64,000 nt of DNA from Jiangella alba (GTDB taxonomy: Bacteria; Actinomycetota; Actinomycetes; Jiangellales; Jiangellaceae). Under the pieces are notes generated by a model. It did not search any database. It was not told the origin of the DNA and saw nothing but the letters and a program-made list of their open reading frames with translations. Made by a program: the position numbers and the translations under genes. Within the stretch, counting starts at the first letter, position 1. Every line of letters begins with the position of its first letter. The DNA lies in the NCBI RefSeq assembly GCF_900106035.1, contig NZ_FNUC01000004.1, positions 3,447,722 to 3,511,721 of the forward strand, in the 5' to 3' direction. Below are positions 7,262 to 14,973 of this stretch, one piece after another.

Positions 7262-8859
7262 GGCGCCTCCCGCAGCGCGGACCGGACGGCGCCGACGGTG
7301 AGCCAGCCGGCCCCGAGCACCTTCGCCACCTGCGGCGCGAACGCGGGCGAGGCGCCGATCACCTCGGCCGCCGGCCCGTCGGCGACGACGTCGCCCTCGG
7401 CCATGACGACGACGCGGTCGGCGGCGACGGCGGCGAACTCGACGTCGTGGGTGGCGACGACGACGGCGTGCCCGTCCGCCGCGAGGCCGGTGACGATCCG
7501 CGCGAGCCGCGCCTTCGCGCCGTAGTCGAGGCCGCGGGTGGGCTCGTCCAGCAGCACGACACCGGGCGCGGCGGTGAGCTGGATCGCCAGCACCAGCCCG
7601 AGCCGCTGGCCCTCGGAGAGGTCGCGCGGGTGCGCCGCCGGGTCGATCCCGGGAGCGATGCGCTCGAGCAGGTCGCGGCAGGTCCCGGGCGGCGAGCCGG
7701 ACTCGGCGTCGGCGGCCCGGCACTCGGCGCCGACGGTGGTGAGGTACAGCAGGTCGGTCGCCGTCTGCGGCACCAGGCCGACCAGAGTGCGGCCGCCGGC
7801 GGCGGGCAGTGTCGCCGGGTCGGCGCCGCCCACCCGCACCGTCCCGCCGGACCGCGGCCCGGACCCCTGCAGCGCCCACAGCAGCGACGACTTCCCGGAC
7901 CCGTTCCGGCCCATCAGCGCCGTCACCGTCCCGGCGGCGAGGGCGAGGTCGACGCCGCGGACCGCGACGACGTCGCCGTAGCGGACGACGACGGACGACG
8001 CCGTCAGCGCGGCCGCGGCCGGCTCGACATGGCGGGGCGGCGGCGGCTCGGGCAGCCGAGCCAGCACCGGACCGGCCAGGCGGCGGGCGTCCCGCACCGA
8101 CAACGGCAGCGGGTCCCAGCCGGCCAGCCGGCCGAGCTCGACGACCGGCGGCACGACCAGTGAGCCGGCGACCACGGCGGCCGGCGGCCCGGACACCACC
8201 GTGCTGTCGCCGGGCAGCACGACCAGCCGGTCGGCGTACTGCAGCACCCGCTCCATCCGGTGCTCCGCGACGACGACGGTGACGCCGAGGTCGTGCACCA
8301 GCCGGGTGATCGCCGCCAGCGCGTCCTCGGCCGCGGCCGGATCCAGCGCGGACGTCGGCTCGTCCAGCACCAGCACGGACGGGTTCGCCGCCAGCACCGC
8401 GCCGATCGCGACCCGCTGCTGCTGGCCGCCGGACAGCGTCCGCAGCGGCCGGTAGCGCAACTCGGCGATGCCGAGCAGGTCCAGCGTCTCCTCGACCCGC
8501 TTGCGCATGACCGGCGCCGGGACGGCCAGCTGCTCCATGCCGTAGGCGAGCTCCTCCTCGACGGTGTCGGTGACGAACCCGGCCAGCGGGTCCTGCCCGA
8601 CCATGCCGACGACGTGGGCGAACTCGCGCGGCGGCGCGGTGCGGGTGTCGACGCCCCCCACCGTGACGCGGCCGGCCAGGTGCCCGCCGGTGAAGTGCGG
8701 CACCAGCCCGTTGACGGCACGCAGCAGCGTGGACTTGCCGCTGCCGGTGCGGCCGGCGACCAGCACGAGCTCGCCCGGTGTGACGGTGAGGTCGACGTCG
8801 CGCAGCACCGGCGCCGCCGCTCCCGCGTACGTGACGCTGACCTGCTCGAAGATGATCAC
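7258..8859 (-). CDS. ECF transporter fused double ATPase (EcfA-EcfA')
   Basis: A 533-residue protein with two complete ABC domains in one chain. Domain 1 has GRTGSGKSTLL, LSGGQQQRVAIG and VLVLDEPTSALD. Domain 2 has GRNGSGKSSLL, LSEGQRLGLVLA and VVLLDEPTRGLD. The second signature is degenerate (LSEGQ), as often seen in asymmetric ECF ATPase pairs. A GTG at 8859 overlapping the EcfT stop (GTGA) is the natural start; the longer open frame upstream only shadows EcfT. Confidence 0.92.
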   Translation of the reverse strand: MIIFEQVSVTYAGAAAPVLRDVDLTVTPGELVLVAGRTGSGKSTLLRAVNGLVPHFTGGHLAGRVTVGGVDTRTAPPREFAHVVGMVGQDPLAGFVTDTVEEELAYGMEQLAVPAPVMRKRVEETLDLLGIAELRYRPLRTLSGGQQQRVAIGAVLAANPSVLVLDEPTSALDPAAAEDALAAITRLVHDLGVTVVVAEHRMERVLQYADRLVVLPGDSTVVSGPPAAVVAGSLVVPPVVELGRLAGWDPLPLSVRDARRLAGPVLARLPEPPPPRHVEPAAAALTASSVVVRYGDVVAVRGVDLALAAGTVTALMGRNGSGKSSLLWALQGSGPRSGGTVRVGGADPATLPAAGGRTLVGLVPQTATDLLYLTTVGAECRAADAESGSPPGTCRDLLERIAPGIDPAAHPRDLSEGQRLGLVLAIQLTAAPGVVLLDEPTRGLDYGAKARLARIVTGLAADGHAVVVATHDVEFAAVAADRVVVMAEGDVVADGPAAEVIGASPAFAPQVAKVLGAGWLTVGAVRSALREAP

Positions 8860-9998
8860 GACACCGTCTCCTTCACCCGGAGGTCCGCCTGGACGGGTGC
8901 GGCCGGCAGCGACGGCGCCGGCGGCGGCGTCAGCCAGGCCGGCAGCGCTCCCGCCAGCACGCCCAGCACGACGTACGGCGACAGCTGCGGCCAGCTCAGC
9001 GGCTTGAGCGTGGGGTTGATGTTGGCCGGATCGATGCTGCTGGTGAGGTACAGCACGACGCCGACGGCGACGCCGGACCCGGCGGCGACCAGTTCGGCGA
9101 GGCGCCACCGGTCCGGCCGGTAGCGGGTGCGCCGCACGCGCCGGCCGGTGACGACGAACCCGGCGCCGGCCACCGCGATCCCGGCCAGCAGCATCGGCAC
9201 GCCGAGCGTGCGCGGCGCGCTGCCGTCGAGCACGCCGTAGACGCCGACGCACACCCCGATCAGCCCGAGGATCGTCAGCGTGCCGGTGAGCAGCCGGACC
9301 CCGCGCGGAGTGTCGCCGGACCGGCCGTAGCCGCGCGCGTCCATCGCCGCGGCCAGCTGCAGCGACCGGTCCAGCGCGTCCTCCAGCACCGGCACGACGA
9401 TGCCGTGCAGCGCCCGCCGCCCGGATCCGGCGCCGCCGCGCAGCCGCCGGGCCCGGCGCACCCGCTGCACGCTCTCGGTCAGCTGCGGGAACACCGACAA
9501 CGCGACGACGACGGCGCTCCCGACCTCGTAGAGCGCGCCGGGCACGGCCTTGAGCAGCCGCTTCGGGTTGGCCAGCGCGTTGGCGGCGCCGAGGCAGACC
9601 ACCATCGTCGCCAGCCGCAGCCCGTCGTAGAACCCGCCGAGCAGCGACTCCAACGAGACCGGGCCGAACAGCCGGATCCCGGCGGCCCACGGCGGCAGCG
9701 GGATCTCCGGCAGCGTGACCAGCACCGTCGGCCCCTCGCCGCCGCCGAAGATCACCCGGTACGCCACGCGCATGACCACGATGAACCCGCCGAGGATCAG
9801 GTACAGCCGGAACGCCAGCGCCCACGGCGCGTCGCCGCGCCGGGCCACCACGACGAACCCGGCGACCGCCAGGATCAGCCCCAGCGTCAGCGGGTTCGTC
9901 GTGCGGCTGGCCGCGGCCGCCAGCCCGAGCGCCCAGATCCACCAGGCGCCCGGGTGCAGGCTGCGCGGCAGCCAGTAGGCGGCCCAGCGGGTCCTCAC
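8856..9998 (-). CDS. ECF transporter T component (EcfT)
   Basis: A 380-residue membrane protein. It has hydrophobic helices near the start (WWIWALGLAAAA and LTLGLILAVAGFVVV), a long cytoplasmic helical region rich in Arg (VQRVRRARRLRGG) and the coupling motif AAAMDARGYGRSG, the A-R-G box that docks on the ATPases. The GTG start at 9998 overlaps the preceding stop (GTGA). The C-terminal part is longer than in minimal EcfT proteins and adds several extra helices and a proline-rich tail. Confidence 0.9.
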   Translation of the reverse strand: MRTRWAAYWLPRSLHPGAWWIWALGLAAAASRTTNPLTLGLILAVAGFVVVARRGDAPWALAFRLYLILGGFIVVMRVAYRVIFGGGEGPTVLVTLPEIPLPPWAAGIRLFGPVSLESLLGGFYDGLRLATMVVCLGAANALANPKRLLKAVPGALYEVGSAVVVALSVFPQLTESVQRVRRARRLRGGAGSGRRALHGIVVPVLEDALDRSLQLAAAMDARGYGRSGDTPRGVRLLTGTLTILGLIGVCVGVYGVLDGSAPRTLGVPMLLAGIAVAGAGFVVTGRRVRRTRYRPDRWRLAELVAAGSGVAVGVVLYLTSSIDPANINPTLKPLSWPQLSPYVVLGVLAGALPAWLTPPPAPSLPAAPVQADLRVKETVS

Positions 9999-11014
9999 GT
10001 AGCGGAGCTCCGGCGTCGCCGAGCGGTGACGACGGCGGCCGCCGCGACCGCGATCCCGGCCGCCACGGCGATCAAGGTGGCGACCGGCACACCGCCGACC
10101 TCCGCGCCGCTGGCCACGGGTGCGGCGGACTCCTCGCCGCCGGTCCAGGTGGGCTGCTCGGACGGCGTCGCGGCCGGGGTGGCCGGCCGGCCCGGCACGG
10201 GCGGGGCCACGGACTCGCGGGGGAGCGGCGGCGGGAGCACGCCGTCGGCGGTCCCGTCCCCGGTGGTCCCGCCCTCGGCCGCGCCGCCGCCGTCCTCCGC
10301 GCCGCCGTCAGCGCCGCTGCCGGCGCCGCCGCCCGTTCCGCCGTCGGCGCTTCCGGACCCGCCACCCTCGGTGCCGCCGGGCCGCGGCGCGTTGTTGCCG
10401 CCACCCCCGCCGGGCGCCTGCTCGTCCGGGTCGTCGCTGGTGGGACGGGGTTGCGGGTCCTGCTGCGGCGGCTGGTCCGGCGGGTCGTCCGGGCGGACCG
10501 GGGCGATGCGCGGCGCCGGGTTCGACGCCGCGGTCGCGTTGAGCGAGAACGACCAGCCCTCGAAGCCGCCCGGGATCGCGTCGCGGTTCTTGACGCCCCA
10601 CTGGCTGTACTCCCAGGTCCCGCCGTTGGGCGCGTGCCAGTACGACCAGTAGGCGGCGGCCGGCGGTGTGTCGATGCAGGCCTCGACGTAGCCCCCGTTG
10701 CCCGTCACCGGGACCTGCTCGCCCGGCCCTGGGCGGCCCTCGACGCGGCAGATGAACGCCTCGCCCCAGCGGCGCACGCCCTCGATCTCGATGCCGGCGT
10801 CGTAGAGCGCGTCCAGCCCGGTGAAGCCGGGGCCGGCGGGCCCGGGTGCGCACCGGACGATCGTGGTGCCGCCAAGCGCCTGGAAGTCGATGACCACGGT
10901 GACGCCGCGGTCGTCCGGGCAGAAGCCGGGGCTGCCGCTGCCCGGGTCGACGGCGCTCGCGGGCGCGGCCGTGGCGAGCAGGACGGCGACTGTCAGCAGG
11001 GCCCGGCGGATCAT
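9995..11014 (-). CDS. secreted, membrane-anchored transcobalamin-beta-like protein
   Basis: A 339-residue protein with signal peptide (1-22, cleavage near PASA-VD), one globular domain (about 28-165), a long Pro/Gly-rich low-complexity linker and a C-terminal membrane helix followed by RRRR. The globular domain (VTVVIDFQALGG, LDALYDAG, WGEAFICRVEGRP, AAYWSYWH, GGFEGWSF) resembles the DUF4430-like beta domain of transcobalamins in motif order. The same domain heads the giant protein encoded just upstream. Its ATG overlaps that gene's stop. It is probably a surface corrinoid-capture or handover factor; this is inference from context and fold motifs. Confidence 0.7.
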   Translation of the reverse strand: MIRRALLTVAVLLATAAPASAVDPGSGSPGFCPDDRGVTVVIDFQALGGTTIVRCAPGPAGPGFTGLDALYDAGIEIEGVRRWGEAFICRVEGRPGPGEQVPVTGNGGYVEACIDTPPAAAYWSYWHAPNGGTWEYSQWGVKNRDAIPGGFEGWSFSLNATAASNPAPRIAPVRPDDPPDQPPQQDPQPRPTSDDPDEQAPGGGGGNNAPRPGGTEGGGSGSADGGTGGGAGSGADGGAEDGGGAAEGGTTGDGTADGVLPPPLPRESVAPPVPGRPATPAATPSEQPTWTGGEESAAPVASGAEVGGVPVATLIAVAAGIAVAAAAVVTARRRRSSAT

Positions 11015-14000
11015 GCGGCCGCGCCCCGGCGCCGGGTCGTGATCAGCCAGCCGAGCAGCACGCCGACGACGACCAGCGCGGCGCCGCCGCCGGCCGCGAC
11101 CGGCCACGGGACGTCGTCGCCGTCCCCCGGCACCGGCACGACGTCGCCGGACCGGTCGTCGGAGGCCGGCGCGGCCGCGGGGGCGAGGTCGAGCTGCCCG
11201 GCCGGACGTTCGACCGCGGGCCGCAGCAGGCCGGACGGCAGCGTCAGCAGCGAGCCGCCGGCCAGCACCGGCAGCGCCCGGGCGGTCGCGGCGACATCGC
11301 TCGGGTCGCCGGCCCGTGGCGGCAGCCCGCCGTCGCCGGACCGCACCGACTCCAGCCAGAGCCGGGTCGCGCTGACGTCCATCCCGGCGGAGAGCAGGCC
11401 GGTCGCGGCGCTGCCGGTGGCCGGGACGCTGCAGTCGCCGTCGCGGACCCAGGCGCCGTCGGCCCCGCACGCCTCGGCCAGCGCCCGGACCGCCGTCGTC
11501 AGCGCCGCGCCGCGGGTCTCGGTCAGCTGCGCGACCCGGCCGTCGCCGGGCGCCGCGTTGAGCGCCTGCAGCACGACGCCGCTGACCTCCGGCGATCCGG
11601 CGGCGCAGCCCTCCTCGCCGGGGATCCGCTCCGGGAACAGGCCGTCGACGCACTGGGCGGCGGCCAGCACCTCGGCGCCCGCGGCCGCGGCCGGCTGCTC
11701 TCCGGCGGCGGTCAGCGCGAGCACGGCCATCGCCTGGTCCTCGACGCCGACGTGGTCGCCCAGCCCGCTGACGTCGGCGAACCGGCCGGACTCGTCCTGC
11801 AGCGCCAGCAGCTCGGCGGCGAGGTCGGTCCCGCCGGCGGCGTGCGGGTCGGCGCCGGTCAGGGCGGCCAGCAGGACGAGGTCGGCCAGCGGGCCGGCGT
11901 ACCGGGCGGCGGTCTCGTACGGCTCGCCGTGCGCGTACCCGGCGACCGCGTCCGGGCCGAGCAGGAACGCCGTCACCGCCGGGTCCGGTGCGCCGGCCTG
12001 CAGCAGCGCGAGCGCCACGTCCGCCGTCAGCGCGTAGTCGACGTACGTGGCGCCGTCGACGGTGGTGAGCACGTGCGTGCCGCCGGTCAGCAGCCCGGTC
12101 AGATAGGCGACCGCGGCGTCGGCGGCCGAGGCGCCGGGGGTGGGTGACGCCGACGGCGTCGAGCTCGGCGCGGGGGCGGCGCCGCCCGGCCCGCCGGCGC
12201 CGCCGCCGGACCCGTCGGCCTGCGGGCCGGGCGCCGGAGGACGCGGCCCGGCACCGGCCGGTGGCCGGGGGAGCGGCGGGTCGGTGGCCGGCGGCGGGCT
12301 CGGCGCCGGCGTCGGCCGGTCGGACGGGGTCGGCCTCGGGGTGGGGCGATCGGTCGGCGTCGGGGTCGGCGTCGACGTCCGGGTGGGTGTGGGCGTCGGC
12401 TTCGGGGTCGGCGTCGGCGACGGGCCGGGGTCGAGGTCGTCCTTGCCGAGGTCGGCGAACGACACCGGCGCCAGCGCGAAGATCGCCTGCGCCGTCGCCC
12501 GGCGCCACTGGTCGCGACCCAGGCCCATGCCGCCGCTCAGCCCGTCGGCCAGCGACTGCGGGTTGTAGGCGATCGCGCCGACCTCGGCCAGCAGCGCCGA
12601 CCCGGCCGCGTTGTCGGCGGTGACCTGCAGCCCGCCGACCCACGCCGCGGCCGCCTCGTAAGCGGCGTCGCGCTCGTCCGCGGCCAGTGCCTGGGCGACC
12701 AGGCCGGTGCTGTTGGTGTTCGGCGCCTCGGTGGACACGCCGCCGCCGAACGAGCCGTCGGCGCCCTGCACGTCCTCGAACCAGTCCAGCGCGCGGTCGA
12801 TGTCGTCGTCCAGACCGCGCACCCCGGCGTCGCGGGCGGTCATCAGCGCCTGCACGGCCATCGCGGTGCCGTCGCGGTCCGGGCTGCTCTGCCCGCTGTC
12901 GCAGGTCGTCCCGTCGTTGTAGAACATCCGGAACCAGCCCTCGGCGCACTGCTGCTTCAGCAGGAAGTCGACGGCCTCCTGCGGCACCCCGCCGGAGCGG
13001 GCCAGCCCGATCACGGCCAGCGACTGGCCGAAGATGTTGCTCGTGTCGTTGAGCGGGTAGTCCGGGTTGTGGTCCTTCAGCCGACCGTGCTCGACGCCGC
13101 CGGGGTCGTCGACCAGCAGGTCCAGCGTCTCCTGCCGCACGTCACGGCCGCCGAAGCGGGTCCAGTCGGACTCCGCGACCACGGCCGCCACCAGCACCTT
13201 CGCCGTCGCGCCGGCGATGCGGGTGTCCGGGTGCGGGTACCAGCCGGGGCCGGCGTACTCAGCGACGTTCGTCTCGACGGCCGCGGTGATCTGCTCCGCC
13301 GCGGTCTCGCCGACTCCGGCCGCGTGCAGCGCGAACAGCGCGTCGATCGTCAGGCCCCAGTCGTAGCCGAACCCGGGCCCGGGCAGCGCGCCGTCGTCCA
13401 GCTCGCCGATCAGCCACGACGCCGCCGCCTCGCCGCCGGGACCGTACGGGTTCTCCTCCCAGGTGACGGTGAGGGTGGCGGCGCCGGTGGCCGCCTCGCC
13501 GGACGCGTTCGTGAACACCGCGCGGTACCGCGCGCCGTTCTGCGCCGAGGTGACGCCGTCGACGGTGTAGGTCGTGCCGGTGGCCCAGGCGATGTCGGCC
13601 CACTCGCCGCCGGGCGCGCGGCTCTGCCAGCGCACTGTGGGCGCCGGTTCGCCGGCCGCGGCGGCGGTGAAGGTCGCGGCGCCGCCGGCCGCCACCGTCA
13701 GGTCGGCCGGGTGGGTGGTGACCTCCGGCGCCCGGCCCGGCTCGTCGACGGCGAACGTGGTGCTGCCGGTGCGCCCGGCCGTGGCCCCGGTGGCGGTGAC
13801 GGTGCTGGCGCCGGCGGTCCCGGCGGCGGCGAACTCGGCCCGGTAGGCCCCGTCCGCGCCGGCCTGGGCGTCCGCGGGGGCGACGCCGGCGCCGTCGACG
13901 TCGACGCTCACCTGCTCGTACGGCGCCAGGCCGGCGACGGTGACCGCCTGCGCCGCGCCCGGCGCGACGCTGTCCGCGTCGGCCGTGACGGTCAGCGTCG

Positions 14001-14598
14001 CCTCGGCCGGTAGCGCGTACGCCGGGACGCCGGGGAACGGGTTGGTCTCGGCGGTCGCGTCGTGCGAGAACGACCAGCCCTCGAAGCCGCCGGGCACCGC
14101 GTTGCGGTAGGTGACGCCCCCGCTGCTGTACGTCCACCCGTCCCACTCCGCGCCGCCGCCCTGGTGCCAGTACGACCAGTACGCGGCCGCCGGCGGGGTG
14201 TCCCGGCAGGGCTCCAGGTAGGCGGGGTCGCCGGGGATCGCGATCGGCTCGTCCGCCGCCGGCCGGCCCTGCAGCCGGCAGATGAACGCCTCGCCCCAGC
14301 GGTCCGTCCCGGCCACCTGGATGCCGGCGCCCTTCAGCGCGTCCAGCCCGGTGCCCTCGAACGGCTGACCCGGCACCGCCGGCGGCGCGCACCGGACCAC
14401 CAGCTCGCCGTCGTGGCCGCCGAACGCGCCGAGATCCTGGAAGTCGACCACGACGGTGACGCCCAGCCCGTCGGTGCAGTACCCGGCGTGCCCGGCCGGC
14501 TGCTGCTGCGCCGTCGCCGTCACGGGCGCCGAGGCGACGACGAGCAGAGCGGCGGCGGCGAGCCCGAGCGGCGGGCGGAGGCGGGAGAGCCGGACCAT
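11011..14598 (-). CDS. giant surface transcobalamin/intrinsic-factor-like protein
   Basis: A 1195-residue secreted protein. The order is: signal peptide (1-30); a beta-type domain (about 37-190) paralogous to the next gene's domain; two Ig-like domains (about 200-285 and 289-380); an alpha/alpha-barrel with prenyltransferase/intrinsic-factor-like repeats (about 385-715, for example DGTAMAVQALM, ADGSFGGG and NTNSTGLVAQAL); a Pro/Thr linker (723-825); a second alpha-barrel (826-1110); and a C-terminal membrane helix with an RRR stop. Human transcobalamin pairs the same two fold types. It is the first gene after the cobalamin riboswitch, so corrinoid capture is the likely role. The ATG at 14598 has an AAAGGG stretch upstream. 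Confidence 0.75.
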   Translation of the reverse strand: MVRLSRLRPPLGLAAAALLVVASAPVTATAQQQPAGHAGYCTDGLGVTVVVDFQDLGAFGGHDGELVVRCAPPAVPGQPFEGTGLDALKGAGIQVAGTDRWGEAFICRLQGRPAADEPIAIPGDPAYLEPCRDTPPAAAYWSYWHQGGGAEWDGWTYSSGGVTYRNAVPGGFEGWSFSHDATAETNPFPGVPAYALPAEATLTVTADADSVAPGAAQAVTVAGLAPYEQVSVDVDGAGVAPADAQAGADGAYRAEFAAAGTAGASTVTATGATAGRTGSTTFAVDEPGRAPEVTTHPADLTVAAGGAATFTAAAAGEPAPTVRWQSRAPGGEWADIAWATGTTYTVDGVTSAQNGARYRAVFTNASGEAATGAATLTVTWEENPYGPGGEAAASWLIGELDDGALPGPGFGYDWGLTIDALFALHAAGVGETAAEQITAAVETNVAEYAGPGWYPHPDTRIAGATAKVLVAAVVAESDWTRFGGRDVRQETLDLLVDDPGGVEHGRLKDHNPDYPLNDTSNIFGQSLAVIGLARSGGVPQEAVDFLLKQQCAEGWFRMFYNDGTTCDSGQSSPDRDGTAMAVQALMTARDAGVRGLDDDIDRALDWFEDVQGADGSFGGGVSTEAPNTNSTGLVAQALAADERDAAYEAAAAWVGGLQVTADNAAGSALLAEVGAIAYNPQSLADGLSGGMGLGRDQWRRATAQAIFALAPVSFADLGKDDLDPGPSPTPTPKPTPTPTRTSTPTPTPTDRPTPRPTPSDRPTPAPSPPPATDPPLPRPPAGAGPRPPAPGPQADGSGGGAGGPGGAAPAPSSTPSASPTPGASAADAAVAYLTGLLTGGTHVLTTVDGATYVDYALTADVALALLQAGAPDPAVTAFLLGPDAVAGYAHGEPYETAARYAGPLADLVLLAALTGADPHAAGGTDLAAELLALQDESGRFADVSGLGDHVGVEDQAMAVLALTAAGEQPAAAAGAEVLAAAQCVDGLFPERIPGEEGCAAGSPEVSGVVLQALNAAPGDGRVAQLTETRGAALTTAVRALAEACGADGAWVRDGDCSVPATGSAATGLLSAGMDVSATRLWLESVRSGDGGLPPRAGDPSDVAATARALPVLAGGSLLTLPSGLLRPAVERPAGQLDLAPAAAPASDDRSGDVVPVPGDGDDVPWPVAAGGGAALVVVGVLLGWLITTRRRGAAA

Positions 14599-14764
14599 GG
14601 CGGGACCCTTTCGGCGCTGCGGTCGCCGAACGCGAGACCCGTGCGCCGAGGACACCGCGCCGCCCCTGAGCGCGCGCCGCCGCGGCGGCGCAAGGCGTCA
14701 GGCGAGGGGCACGGACCCGAGCGGTCCGGGCTCCGCCCGTAGACCTCGACGGGTGTCGTGGAGC

Positions 14765-14880
14765 CACGCGCCCGGGCAGGCATTCCGGCTCGCAGCGGAT
14801 GTCCGCTGCCTACGGTTGCGGGTCAGCGCCGGCTTCGGACCGGCTTCCCCCACCTGGGTGCGAGTGCGCCGGCGCCCGCA
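14765..14880 (-). ncRNA. cobalamin (AdoCbl) riboswitch
   Basis: On the minus strand the conserved core is clear: GGGGGAAGCCGGTCCGAAGC, then GCTGACCCGCAACCGTAGGC, then the B12 box AGCCGGAATGCCTGCC (14790-14775). These match the consensus GGGAA, GCTG-CCCGCAACxGTA and AGCCxGGAnACCTGCC elements in order and spacing. Downstream lie a CGGACC/GGTCCG hairpin (about 14712-14729) and a GC-only palindrome GCGCCGCC-GC-GGCGGCGC (14674-14691), which could form the expression platform. High cobalamin should switch off the five-gene ECF operon that starts at 14598. The outer limits are approximate. Confidence 0.9.
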
Positions 14881-14973
14881 TGGACGGAAACCGGCATCCG
14901 GATCGTATCGGGACGATGCATCCACCGCCACGCGACATCCGTCACATGATCACCGGGGCTCGTTCGCTCGGGG

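Noticed and set aside
12270-12430. short tandem repeats resembling a minisatellite or CRISPR-like array
   Set aside because: They encode the Pro/Thr-rich linker of the giant surface protein; units are short and degenerate, with no spacers.
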